Source of the DNA: Nothophaeocryptopus gaeumannii
Lineage: Eukaryota; Ascomycota; Dothideomycetes; Mycosphaerellales; Mycosphaerellaceae
Reading direction: 5' to 3'
Length of the DNA stretch: 64,000 nucleotides
NCBI GenBank assembly: GCA_031771865.1
Contig: JASISA010000010.1
Coordinates: 620,001-684,000, forward strand
Position 1 is the stretch's first letter. Each line of letters begins with the position of its first letter. This document shows, piece after piece, positions 54,846 to 64,000 of this stretch. The notes below the pieces were generated by a model. It was given only the letters and a program-made list of their open reading frames with translations, had not been told where the DNA came from and searched no databases. Both the position numbers and the translations under genes were made by a program.

Positions 54846-57800
54846 ATGCTTGGTTCATCTACCGAGAGAATCGGGCCCAGCCGCTCCGGCGCTAGCGACT
54901 GATGGCGGAAGCCACGTTTACCCTGCACACGTTGAGTATCATTTGTCCGCTCTTAGTCTTGAGCATCAGCCATTGGACCATGTTGACAGGTTTGCCGACC
55001 TTGACTTGACACCTATCACTCAACCCGTGATGGATATTCCAAGAAATGGTCAACCCTGCAAGAATTGCGATAGTCCAAGATATTTCTCATATTCTAATCG
55101 CCACTCGGTCGGTCTGTGCGTTAGACTACTCAGGTACTTGCATGCCTGCATCAATAATCGGCTCATATACCACTGCGAGGTGATGATTGAGACCGATTGC
55201 TCCGACACCTCCGCTTCCTTGGAACAATCTTCCATTCGGCCTTGGCAAGGACAACACATGCTGGAGGTGCTGGCATCGGCCACGAATGGGCACGTCCTGG
55301 CCCCATCGCGACTTGTCCGGATAGGTCCGTTGGTATGGTAGGTGTTCGCCGTGAGATGAAATGATGCCTGAAGAACCTGGTGAAAGTAACGCGAGGTGAC
55401 CAATGAGGAGACTCAAAGTTCAGCGCTCATTGCTAGTCCACACGCATCGACAAGAGAAGAAGTCTGTCTCTCCAACACGAACAGATGCACCTTGATCGTT
55501 CGCAATGAAGGCCTAAGGTTCTCGATTACCTCTGCAAATCGCTGCCTTTATGATGTGCAATGCCCGCTATCCATTACTTTGACCGCCAAGCCCTACAAAC
55601 GGAAACGCCATATGCAGCACCGGACGGCTCAAGCCACCGGCTTCCTCCATGCTGCAAAGTATAGCTGCGGCACGCAGACTATTGTGGTAAGAACGAGGCG
55701 ACTTGTCGAGCAAGCTCACCCAATCACGAAAATCCTTCATTCAGAATGGCCCGGATTATTCCACCTACAAGCACGACATCCGGCATACCTCCACCACAGA
55801 CTCCTCCTGCGTTTGACCTTGTGCGTGACAAGTTACGGCGGTGCAAGCATGCGACTACAAACCTTGCTCATGCCGTGTCCCCGGGATCATGGAACGCAGT
55901 ACCTCATGCCCTTGGCATTCTTTGCAGCGATCCTGCCTACTTTGCCCTATTTCGGCTACCAATGGCATTGTATACAACCTCCGGTCATAAGCGAGTGAAC
56001 TCCTGAGGATGTTGCCCCTCTGTCGACAAGCTGCTGAACTCTAAATGCTCGAATCAGCTGCGTGGTCCCCGGAGCTCTTTTAAGTTCTCAAGGATACCAG
56101 CGATCAACCTACTGGGATTAGAGGACGTAGTTGGATGCGAAGCACTTAGCCAGACGCCCAGCTTGGACTTGGAAGCATCATGCTTCTTGGATTTTGATCA
56201 GGTTTGTCACGGTATGACCGGCTCCGCGATAGGTATATACGATAGATTGGATATGTGATACCAGGGAGCAAAAGCGCCATCGGCGGTCTCACACAGTGCC
56301 GTCGGCTTATTGATAACATCCTGGACAGGCCGACAACAGCAACGAGAGCGGTATCTTCACATCTCTTCCTTCCGTTTTCAGCAAAAATGTGCGGCGCAGC
56401 AGAACCTGATCATTCATCACATCGACAAAGGAGATTGCTCTCGCTCAGCTCACACCGCTTCCATGCAAAGAGGTGAAAGACCGGAATCACTACTCTTTAC
56501 GGATCATCAATTAAACAAACAGGGTCAAGACTGTACCCATTCTGTCCGAGCGGAGACCTCCGCAGTGAGACCTTGAATATGACATCCCACATCCTACTTT
56601 TGACGACATCTGAAATGAACCAGCACCGCCTTCACAAGCCTTCTTCCAAGATCAAGATTATGACTTTCAATGCAGCCTCACTCTGCTCTTCTCTCGTGGG
56701 ATATCCAGCAAACTGCTTCGCTTAGACACTTTGGTCCAACCCGTTGGCGGCCGTGAAGACCATGACTTACAGCGCCCAGCAGGAAGAGTGTGTGAAGTGG
56801 GTGAGGCCATCAAGGTCAAGCATCCTTTGTCTGCGAACGTCCAAACGTCCGCCCGCACTTCACGCCGCATCTTCGATCCCGACGACTCCTTCGGCCGCAT
56901 TCCGTACGCGCCGCGCTTGCGATACAATCTCGCATTTTTGCGAAAGTTGGGCAGCAGCACAGTAGTATGTTCATCGTCGAGCAACCACATCGATTTGAAA
57001 TGCAACTTCTCCAACCACCTTCCATGTCCCCCATTCAGATTTTCCTTTTCTGTCAGTTGCATCCATTACGATTCGCAAGCGGCGAAGCACTGGATGCGGT
57101 GCCTCTCAACTTCACACCTTCTCACTGCTCCTGCGCAATGCGACGACATCAAAGCTGAAGAGATCCACAGCAAAGCCGCTCATTCGACACGGCATTTCCG
57201 CATGCGCAAGTCGAGACGAATCCTCATCATCATTCGCCTCGAAAAAGCCGGTCATCACGAGAGAGGAGGCGACCCTCTCGAGACTCGAGGATGAAAGCCG
57301 GTGATATTCCAAACAGCCGGTGCGGTGCATTTGTCCACGGGCCCGGAAAGGATGTTCGCCTGCCTTCTGCCCTGTAGATCAAAAACGACGCGGTAAGTGT
57401 CGCGCCGCTTCAGGTACCCGAATCACTACTACTGACCAGACGTACTCTTCGTATTTTTGCGATATGACTGCAGAATGCACTAGTGAAAGGTACGACTACA
57501 AGATGGATGAAGCATGTGAAAAAGAATTCGCGCAGATTGTGTTTCTTCCTTGCCGAGACAAGCGACAATGGATTCGAGGTTCGAGGTCAGCTGATGTGAG
57601 CGGCATGCGAGGTAAACGAGATTCTCGGGCTACTGCATGTACGTTGGAACGGAGTATCCGACTTGATGGGCCACGATGTGCAAGTCTTGAGGACGCCTTG
57701 TGGCTTACAAATTGCCGTGCATCCAGCCGTGTTGAAGATGCACAACTGAGGGTTTGTGAGACGAGGCAGTACAAAGAGACATTATGAGCTAGCGACATCG

Positions 57801-57947
57801 ACGCAATGTCATGTCCATATCAGCAATCGTGTGGAACGGTATATCAGCACTGAGTGTATCGATAGCTATAGCCACAGCGCATCCACCTGCTTCTCATGCT
57901 GCGACAAATCATGGGCGGTGCCACGTCGTCCATTACCGCATGATATC

Positions 57948-58487
57948 TTACCAATGCGACAACTCATTGTTCTCGCTCTCTGGAGATTGCCCGTGTCGAG
58001 AATCGAGTATGCGAATAATCTCTTTGAAAGCACCTCTGCCCTCCTTGCCAGCCTTCCTTACCCGGGCTTCTTCCTCCTGACTCAGCAACGCCATTTTCAC
58101 GGATCTATTGTCGATATGTGCACTCTGCATATCATCATCGTTCATGGCCATTGGCGTCGGTTCGAGAGATGATGGCCCTATTTCGGCATCGTTGTCCTCC
58201 AGATGGTCTTGACTCAGGTTGAGTGAAATTTTCGCGGTCCTATTATCAATGGCTTCCATACCCTCCAAATTTCCAGTCTCGCCAGGAGTTGCTGTACCTT
58301 CCGACATCATATGTATATTCGATGAAGAGGCAAAGGTGCCCGCGTCAGCTGCCGAAGGATTCACGATGGCAGAGCCTGCGGCGCTCCCTGCATGGTTGGT
58401 GCGGGGTGCGTGATTCGAAGTTGCAGCCATTCCGGGCCTGATTGTCTGCGAAATAGTTCCGGTCCTAAACTCATCTTCGGCACTCAT
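57948..58487 (-). other. In-frame open tail directly downstream of the DIM-2-like stop codon
   Basis: Starting at the base after the TAG of the methyltransferase gene, the same frame stays open for 179 further codons before its own stop. The stretch looks coding: it has an internal repeat (IDNRTAKISL and IDNRSVKMAL), acidic and Ser/Thr-rich segments, and a charged end (EEEARVRKAGKEGRGAFKEI). It opens with ATG immediately after TAG. It could be the former C-terminal tail of the methyltransferase, a readthrough extension, or a separate small gene whose promoter would lie inside the methyltransferase gene. Confidence 0.55.
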
Positions 58488-61400
58488 CTATGATCGACGT
58501 AGGGATAGTCCGAGGACTAAAGCACTCTTACGATCCACGCTGTTGCCGACAATCTTCAGCTGTTGCGACGGATTGCCGACCAGGACTTCGTGGTCAAGAT
58601 ATCCTTGAGCCCTTCTAGCCTCCATGATCGTAAGGACGCGATGCTCATCCCAATGCAGAAAACGACCGTTCATACCATCACCAACAGCGAGCTTGGTCAC
58701 GATGGTAGGAAACAGGTAATCCGGAAACACTCTTGCGTATGATTTGGAGTTGGGATTCCCGCGAACCTTGGAAGCAAACCTTTCGCAAAGTTGATACGCT
58801 TCGCTCTCCGTCGGTAACAGCCCTGCAATCTTTGCCTGCATCAGCGTCATTCCACGGGGTCGAGTAGGCACCAGAGCCATTCTAGACCTGGGAATGTAAC
58901 ATTCGACAGTGGCAGTCCTGTGGTCAGGGAACTGAGTGCACATCTGGGGCTGCGAGTCGAAAATCCTAGGAAGGTCATTTACAGCTTCTTGCGGTGTGAC
59001 GTGAGGGAAGACAACGTCTGGATCAGCCCATCGAGTACCGAACGGCAGGCCGTTCGTGGCCTTCCCAAGCTTGCGCATCCTGAAGCTGTCCGGAGGGTGT
59101 CCGTGGCTCGGGTGCGGTTGACGTAGCGAAGGCAATCCGGGCGCTGATGCGGTGATGAAGACTCGTGATCGCTGCTGCGAGCTCCCATGTGACCAAGAAT
59201 CCACGAGGGACTGTTGCACTTGGTAGCCAAGACCAACGAGTGCTGATAGAATCTGAGAGAAGACGTTATGTTCTTTCCGCTCCTTGAGACCTTCCGTCAT
59301 TGTGACCACGTTCTCCAGCACCAAATACTCCGGAACGTAAAAGTCAACGAAGGAGACCACAGAGGCTACCATGGAAGCGTTCTTCTTCGATTCATCGCTT
59401 GCAGTGCTAATCTGTAGTCTGGAAAAGCCCTGACATGGGCTCCCTCCGGATATGACATTGATAGAGCCAGGTTTCGCAATATTGACTTTGTCGCTACCAT
59501 ACATTGCTAGATCCAAGTAGTCGTCCACGGATCCAAGAAAGAACTCGACGTTGTCTGGGTTTTCCAGATTTGCTCTGTAGCTGTGCAGAGCATGTTGCGC
59601 CAGGTCAACAGCATATCTGAACTTCACTGCTCCACCTTCTTCCAGCCCACGATCGAATGTGCCTCCTCCACAAAATATACCGAGACCTACGAGCTTCTGG
59701 TCGTCTGTTGTTGCGGAGGGGTCCCAGCTCTCGTTCAGCGGTGGAAGCTCGACATCGTCTATCATGTCATTGGTCTGGGCGTCCCGTGCAATGTAGAAGA
59801 AATCGCCTACGCCATCGCGGTCGTAGGGTGTGGGAATTGTTCCTCGGTCAATTTCCTCACGGCTGAAAGTGCGCACGTGGCATTTTCGGCTCACGTCGCT
59901 CCTCGAGATTGTGATGATGTCGGAGCTTGCGGCCAGCTCATTCGGCTTCGCGCAGGAGGATGGCTCAACTTGGCTCCTTTGAATGAGTCGTCTTACTCGG
60001 ACATGTGTTCTGTTTAGGAAAACGACTTGGCCTACCTGGGCCAGGATATCGTTCTCGAATCTGAAGATGATGGGGTCTGCGACGTCAACATCGACATCGT
60101 CTCCGATGTCAGAGGTACGGTGCTTGTAGTCTTCCTGGTGGTGACATCTGAAATCGCTTTCTTCCAAGCATACGAAGTCGTACAGGTCCATCTCTGGTAC
60201 TGTACGGAACTTGCGACGGACGAACAGTCCAGCCTCTGCATATGGATCGCGAGCAAACCAGGACACTTCGACTTTGCCCCTGGCGTTGCTCAGGTACTCA
60301 GCCTCTTTCTCCTTCTCACAGCCACAGTTGTCGGAAAAGAACAGCTCGTTCTTGAAGGGGTAATAGGCTTTACCGAGTGTGGTGTCTTCAGAATGATAAA
60401 GCCAAATGATGTCCAAACGGACTTCACCCTCCTTGTCGGTCCACACGCGTTGGACGTATGCATACCACTCAGCATGTTCCGACTTCCATCCACTTTCGTG
60501 GTCTGCATGGAATACGACAACATCACCGGACGTAACGTTGTCAAAGGGCTCCGGGGAGTCACGCGCTTGGCTGAGAGGCGTCAAGACAGACGAGGGCCGT
60601 TGCTCGAGCAATGGTGTCAGACCAAGATCAATTTTCCGCTGTCTGACAGTATCGCGAATGCGTGGATCGGTAATCGTGCGGTCCACGAACTGATCAGCGA
60701 AGTACATGGTTCGAAAACAGTCGTTCGCAAACGGCGTGACAACAGTCGCGTGTACCCTGTGACGTTCTTCTCGGATTGCCCGTAGTTCAGTGTGAAGGAC
60801 CTCTTTCCAGATAGGGTGCTTGCGGATGTCAATCTCATCTTCTTTATCTGCTGTTCCGTAGCACTCTTTGCACAGATATTCAATATTCGAAGCGACTGTC
60901 GTCCGAAAATCCCGCAGGCCAGATGTAGCTAACCATGTTTCAAAGCCTTTATCATCGGAATGGCTAGCTTGCAGCCCATCGAAAAAGCGGTGTCGAAAGT
61001 GCTCTATTGTAACGAACTCTGTAGAAAGCACATAGTCGACAAAGTACTTTGTGAAGCGTGCTAGCCAGAGGAACGGCTGGTAGAAGCGGCGATATTCGGG
61101 GGCGGCGGTACCCAAGCGGTACCATACATCTTGTTGTTGGGCGATGGGTGACTGTATGCAGAGCTGCTTTGCCATGTTTGCCGCTTCGGGATCATCGTCA
61201 CCATACCCATCAACTGTGAGTATCTTGAAAGGCACACTCTCGACGAAGCATTTGTGCTCGCCATAGCACAGTACTCCATCGAATCTGAACTCCGCGAAGC
61301 GATCCCGAGAGAGCTTGTCAAGTGTTATGAGCTCAAGCGAATGTCTCGCGTCAGATTCTGGGCGGTAGACACAGAAGGAATTCAACTCGAAGAATGTATA

Positions 61401-61826
61401 TTCTGGCCTACTGCCGGCGTCCGGATACGTTTTCTGAAAAGCAGACTGTAGCCTTGAGACTGCTTTGTGCTCGGAGTATGAATCTGCTGGTGGTTCCCAT
61501 CCATCGTAGAGTCGCATTGGATATGCTGGCCCGGCGTTCCATCCGGGCAGATCAACGTGGCGTAGAGTGCGCGTGATCGTTTTCGAGGTGCGCGCGGGCG
61601 TGGCATAGTCCGAGTCTTCGCTGTCATCGGTTGCAATATCATCTTGCGATATCGATGCGCCTGTCTCGGAATCCAGGGGAGTGATCATACCACTGCCAGT
61701 CGACAGTCGCTCGCGCTTGCGCATTGCGATTGGTGTGGCCTCCGGTTCGTCCTTATGCTCAATCGCCAGTGCAAGTTGAGGCGACTCCGCTGGCCGTAGC
61801 TTCTCTCGGTCTCTCTTTCTCTTCAT
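58488..61826 (-). CDS. dim-2: DIM-2-type DNA (cytosine-5) methyltransferase
   Basis: The main open frame has 1112 codons. A basic N-terminus is followed by a DIM-2-like region (residues about 90-400), two BAH domains (first around 430-560, opening SGDVVVFHADHESGW; second from about 580), and a complete catalytic domain from about 705. Motif I is LGIFCGGGTFDRGLEEGG and motif IV is GGSPCQGFSRLQ with catalytic Cys798. Motif VI is YLVLENVVTM, motif VIII has SSQQRSRVFITAS, and motif X is IVGNSVDRKSALVLGLSL. In Neurospora DIM-2 methylates cytosines in RIP-mutated DNA, recruited by HP1. The ATG at 61826 may not be the real start: the frame is open upstream to 61868 and a coding-like exon in another frame lies at about 61843-62060. 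The TAG at 58488-58490 falls right after motif X, where relatives probably have Trp. Confidence 0.92.
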   Translation of the reverse strand: MKRKRDREKLRPAESPQLALAIEHKDEPEATPIAMRKRERLSTGSGMITPLDSETGASISQDDIATDDSEDSDYATPARTSKTITRTLRHVDLPGWNAGPAYPMRLYDGWEPPADSYSEHKAVSRLQSAFQKTYPDAGSRPEYTFFELNSFCVYRPESDARHSLELITLDKLSRDRFAEFRFDGVLCYGEHKCFVESVPFKILTVDGYGDDDPEAANMAKQLCIQSPIAQQQDVWYRLGTAAPEYRRFYQPFLWLARFTKYFVDYVLSTEFVTIEHFRHRFFDGLQASHSDDKGFETWLATSGLRDFRTTVASNIEYLCKECYGTADKEDEIDIRKHPIWKEVLHTELRAIREERHRVHATVVTPFANDCFRTMYFADQFVDRTITDPRIRDTVRQRKIDLGLTPLLEQRPSSVLTPLSQARDSPEPFDNVTSGDVVVFHADHESGWKSEHAEWYAYVQRVWTDKEGEVRLDIIWLYHSEDTTLGKAYYPFKNELFFSDNCGCEKEKEAEYLSNARGKVEVSWFARDPYAEAGLFVRRKFRTVPEMDLYDFVCLEESDFRCHHQEDYKHRTSDIGDDVDVDVADPIIFRFENDILAQVGQVVFLNRTHVRVRRLIQRSQVEPSSCAKPNELAASSDIITISRSDVSRKCHVRTFSREEIDRGTIPTPYDRDGVGDFFYIARDAQTNDMIDDVELPPLNESWDPSATTDDQKLVGLGIFCGGGTFDRGLEEGGAVKFRYAVDLAQHALHSYRANLENPDNVEFFLGSVDDYLDLAMYGSDKVNIAKPGSINVISGGSPCQGFSRLQISTASDESKKNASMVASVVSFVDFYVPEYLVLENVVTMTEGLKERKEHNVFSQILSALVGLGYQVQQSLVDSWSHGSSQQRSRVFITASAPGLPSLRQPHPSHGHPPDSFRMRKLGKATNGLPFGTRWADPDVVFPHVTPQEAVNDLPRIFDSQPQMCTQFPDHRTATVECYIPRSRMALVPTRPRGMTLMQAKIAGLLPTESEAYQLCERFASKVRGNPNSKSYARVFPDYLFPTIVTKLAVGDGMNGRFLHWDEHRVLTIMEARRAQGYLDHEVLVGNPSQQLKIVGNSVDRKSALVLGLSLRRS

Positions 61827-61842
61827 TTTCTTCAGATACTCA

Positions 61843-62060
61843 TCGAGCGTCCAGTGCGGATTCTTGTTCTATGTGGAGGGAGATCGCGTCTTTCGGCCTC
61901 GGTCTGCGGCGGTCGAGTTGTTTGAGCGCCGGTGAGTGGGTGCAAAGAGTCTGCTGGAAGTCGCGCAAGATGTTTTGTGTAAGCGCACACAGTATATCAT
62001 GCTCTAAGAAGTCAACAATCTTGAAGAATATGTTCCTACCGTGAAGTGAAGTGTGCTCGT
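61843..62060 (-). CDS. Probable 5' exon of the DIM-2-like gene (frame differs)
   Basis: On the minus strand an acceptor-like CTTACCGCAG at 62061-62070 opens a frame reading EHTSLHGRNIFFKIVDFLEH and, further on, LRDFQQTLCTHSPALKQLD and RPKDAISLHIEQ. This is plausible N-terminal methyltransferase sequence. The main frame reads NKNPHWTLDEYLKKMKRKR from 61868. The two frames overlap for about 25 nt and differ by one base, with no GT-AG pair between them. Either a one-base insertion has occurred, or a less obvious splice joins them. Confidence 0.5.
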
Positions 62061-62779
62061 CTGCGGTAAGGTGCGGAGTAAGTTAGACGCGAACCAGCCA
62101 TGCCATTTCCGCTTCATACTGGGATCACTATTGTGACAGACAGCGCTGCAGCTGCCTTCAAAACACTTTTGCGGAGTGAGTGAACGTCCAACGGATTATC
62201 AATTGACATTGTTGCATGTGATTATGTTGAGTTGCAACGTGGACCAAGAAACATCTCAAAGTGGAAGCACTGACCTTCGAATCGAGTTGAGTTTGCGCTA
62301 GGTCGCGAGTGCACGTGCATCTTTTTCTGTGCTCTCACTCACTCGACTCCATCACCTCTCTTGCGATTTCACTTTCACATGAACAGCGCCAGATGTGAGC
62401 TTTTCCTTGCATTACGTCACGACCGCACTCGAGCAGGACCTGCTCGAGCATGAATTAAAGTACTTTTGAAGCAGTGCATGCAGAAACTCAAGTTGAAATG
62501 CAGTCATTTGAACGCTCCTTCACCAGTCACATCTGAGATCGTGGTCTGGGTCTTGGATCATTCGATATTGGTACAGTATGCTCTATGCCTCATCAGTAGT
62601 CAGCGATGAAGCTGCTAAAGTAGTTCTCGTCTATGCTTTTCATCATCCATCTCTCATGCAGCGCCGTTTCTCATGCAACCATACCTCCACCCCTCTCTTC
62701 ACATGGGTATCATCATCATCTCTCTCACTTACTCCTCGCTTTCCAATCAACGACCCCAAAAGCGCCATCCATCTGTCGC
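62061..62779. other. Intergenic between DIM-2-like gene and UBP14
   Basis: About 0.72 kb between two minus-strand genes; the presumed promoter and any first exon of the methyltransferase. It contains a perfect 21-bp inverted repeat at 62428-62448. Confidence 0.5.
62428..62448. repeat. Perfect 10-bp inverted repeat
   Basis: CTCGAGCAGG, one central A, then CCTGCTCGAG: a perfect palindrome with a single-base spacer. It lies about 0.4 kb upstream of the methyltransferase 5' exon. Possible dimeric protein-binding site or chance. Confidence 0.9.
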
Positions 62780-64000
62780 TCATGCATCCTGACGACGGAA
62801 GAAGTAAATGTACGCAAATTTCTTCATCTCCTCAACATCACCACCCAAGCATACCTTCTCGTCATTGAACAAGACCCAACCCTCCTTCTTCTTGATGAAA
62901 GCCACGTAGTGACCAGCGTGGATGCTGCTGCCCTTGTGGCAGACGATGGAGTTGAGGCTGAACTTGGCCGGCTTGTTGTCTTCGATAACCTTCTCGGGAG
63001 CAACTTCAGCGGCGCCGTTGTCAGCTGGAGCCTCTTCGCCAAAGTCGCCTGCAGCGTCGGGGTGCGAGAACAGCCAATCGACGGCGCGCTCCATGTCCCC
63101 GCCTGTCTCCTTCAAGGCTTGACGTGCCTGAGGAGCGGAGAAGCCCATGTTGCCCAGTGATTCGATCTTCTCCGGATCAGCAACAGCAGCGCCGCCGGCA
63201 GCACCACCGGCTAGAGCATCGAGGGGCACGTCAATGTCGGGATCTTCCATGTGCTCGAACAACCAAGCAGCAGCAACCTCTGCGTCCGAGTTGCCAGTCG
63301 CGTTCAAAGCCCTCTCGCATCGCACTCTCGGGAAGCCCATGCTCATCAACAACTCCAACGCCATCTCGTTTGGAACAAACTTGTTGCTTGCTCCAGCAGC
63401 AGCGCTGTCGTCCTCAGGCAACTCCTCCTCTTCCGCCTGCTTGCCCTTGCTGCGGTAAGCTTCCATGTCAAAGACCTCGTCTCTGACAATTACTGGCACA
63501 TCCTGCTTGGTCGGCACCCAGTTAACGATCTCGAATCGACGAGCATTGACAGCAAGGACCGTAGGGAAGGTCTTGAAGAGCGACTGCTTCGTGAAACCCA
63601 TGTTACCGCAGCCAGAGCAGGTCAGCTCGACGACCTCTGGAGCAGTGAATTCATCCAAGCATTGCTTTAGTGTCACTGGCTCGAACTGTTCCTTCGGCTT
63701 CTCGTCCTTGTCGCCATTTGTTGTCATTGCAGTGTCATCGGACTGAGGAACGCGCTTGATTGGGACAGCCACGGAGATGTTTTCCATCTCATCTTGTCGA
63801 TATCGTACCTTCTTGCATTGCAGACACTGCAGCTTCTGCTCCAGGTGGAATCGGAAGGCATCGACCGGGTCGTAGACATCTGCGTATTCGGTACGCGCAG
63901 CGGCCTGCGATCGCGAGACAAGCTTCAGAAGGTGCAAAAGTAGCTCAAATGAGTCCTGCTGTCGCATGCTGCTGAACTCAGCATGTCCCTTGCCCACCAA
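62780..64000 (-). CDS. UBP14: Ubiquitin carboxyl-terminal hydrolase 14 (USP5/UBP14), C-terminal part
   Basis: The last 406 codons of a deubiquitinase whose N-terminal part, including the zinc-finger UBP domain and catalytic Cys, lies beyond the right edge. Visible family segments are HAEFSSMRQQDSFELLLHLL, CLQCKKVRYRQDE, the TCSGCGN zinc-binding region, and two UBA domains (MALELLMSMGFPRVRCERAL and ESLGNMGFSAPQARQALKE). The catalytic His box is SSIHAGHYVAFIKKKEGWV, with the C-terminal Asp/Asn region FNDEKV. UBP14/USP5 disassembles unanchored polyubiquitin chains in the cytosol and sustains proteasome function. No intron is seen in this part. The gene is truncated by the window, not broken. Confidence 0.95.
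   Translation of the reverse strand: MVGKGHAEFSSMRQQDSFELLLHLLKLVSRSQAAARTEYADVYDPVDAFRFHLEQKLQCLQCKKVRYRQDEMENISVAVPIKRVPQSDDTAMTTNGDKDEKPKEQFEPVTLKQCLDEFTAPEVVELTCSGCGNMGFTKQSLFKTFPTVLAVNARRFEIVNWVPTKQDVPVIVRDEVFDMEAYRSKGKQAEEEELPEDDSAAAGASNKFVPNEMALELLMSMGFPRVRCERALNATGNSDAEVAAAWLFEHMEDPDIDVPLDALAGGAAGGAAVADPEKIESLGNMGFSAPQARQALKETGGDMERAVDWLFSHPDAAGDFGEEAPADNGAAEVAPEKVIEDNKPAKFSLNSIVCHKGSSIHAGHYVAFIKKKEGWVLFNDEKVCLGGDVEEMKKFAYIYFFRRQDA

Larger units (their letters stand above)
49511..57947. other. Gene-poor region of about 8.4 kb
   Basis: No reading frame on either strand resembles a known family, and the longest (about 160-200 codons at 54850-55341, 55396-55998 and 56731-57294) look like chance frames. 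The first kilobase is the upstream region of the Zn2Cys6 regulator. Several short tandem repeats (about 49713, 50915, 52477, 53880) and one composition-shifted tract (about 54570-54845) are listed separately. Long non-coding RNA or lineage-specific genes with many small exons cannot be excluded. Confidence 0.5.

Noticed and set aside
54850..57294. Open frames of 160-200 codons in the gene-poor block (54850-55341, 55396-55998, 56731-57294)
   Set aside because: Amino-acid patterns look random, no domain or signal is evident, and no splice structure supports them.

Overview
The window is nuclear DNA from a filamentous ascomycete (Pezizomycotina). About 24 protein-coding genes or gene remnants lie on both strands. 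Most have 0-5 short introns (about 47-120 nt) with GTRNGT-type donors, CTRAY branch sites and YAG acceptors. The gene set is typical of moulds: HymA/Mo25, SUR7/PalI, RTA1-type, GH76 mannanase, Zn2Cys6 regulator, BAH-containing DNA methyltransferase, hybrid histidine kinase. A dothideomycete is plausible from the overall look, but the species cannot be read from the sequence. No rRNA, tRNA, CRISPR or intact transposon was recognised.

Layout. 1.6-4.4 kb: a broken FAD-linked oxidoreductase (one frameshift and one nonsense codon) converging on a SAM methyltransferase. 5.2-11.3 kb: a 2002-residue hybrid histidine kinase. 12.6-15.6 kb: hymA and an F-box-like gene, divergent. 15.6-19.7 kb: two poorly known multi-exon genes on the minus strand, one a small CCHC zinc-knuckle/coiled-coil protein built from tiny exons. 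19.8-23.2 kb: OST3 and a basic coiled-coil nuclear-type protein sharing a 230-bp divergent promoter. 23.5-29.4 kb: an orphan gene, a nitrilase, a short secreted six-cysteine protein hidden by an intron, and a GH76 enzyme. 30-36.2 kb: a single-BRCT protein, PRO2, a SUR7-family protein and an RTA1-family protein. 37.2-45.5 kb: an FMN-dependent monooxygenase with a 15-nt exon, an aquaglyceroporin, a HAD phosphatase and a secreted amidase. 46-49.5 kb: a 1146-residue Zn2Cys6 regulator. 49.5-57.9 kb: about 8.4 kb with no recognisable gene, containing microsatellites and one short tract that looks like an RIP-mutated relic. 57.9-62.1 kb: a DIM-2-type cytosine methyltransferase whose frame is interrupted by a TAG before an open in-frame tail, with a probable frame change near its 5' end. 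62.8-64 kb: the C-terminal part of a UBP14/USP5-type deubiquitinase running off the right edge.

The genes are mostly independent housekeeping, membrane and signalling functions rather than one pathway. No biosynthetic gene cluster was seen, although a nitrilase, an amidase and an FMN monooxygenase occur within 20 kb. The items most worth checking are the interrupted DIM-2 homologue, the secreted cysteine-rich peptide gene, and the zinc-knuckle gene assembled from small exons.
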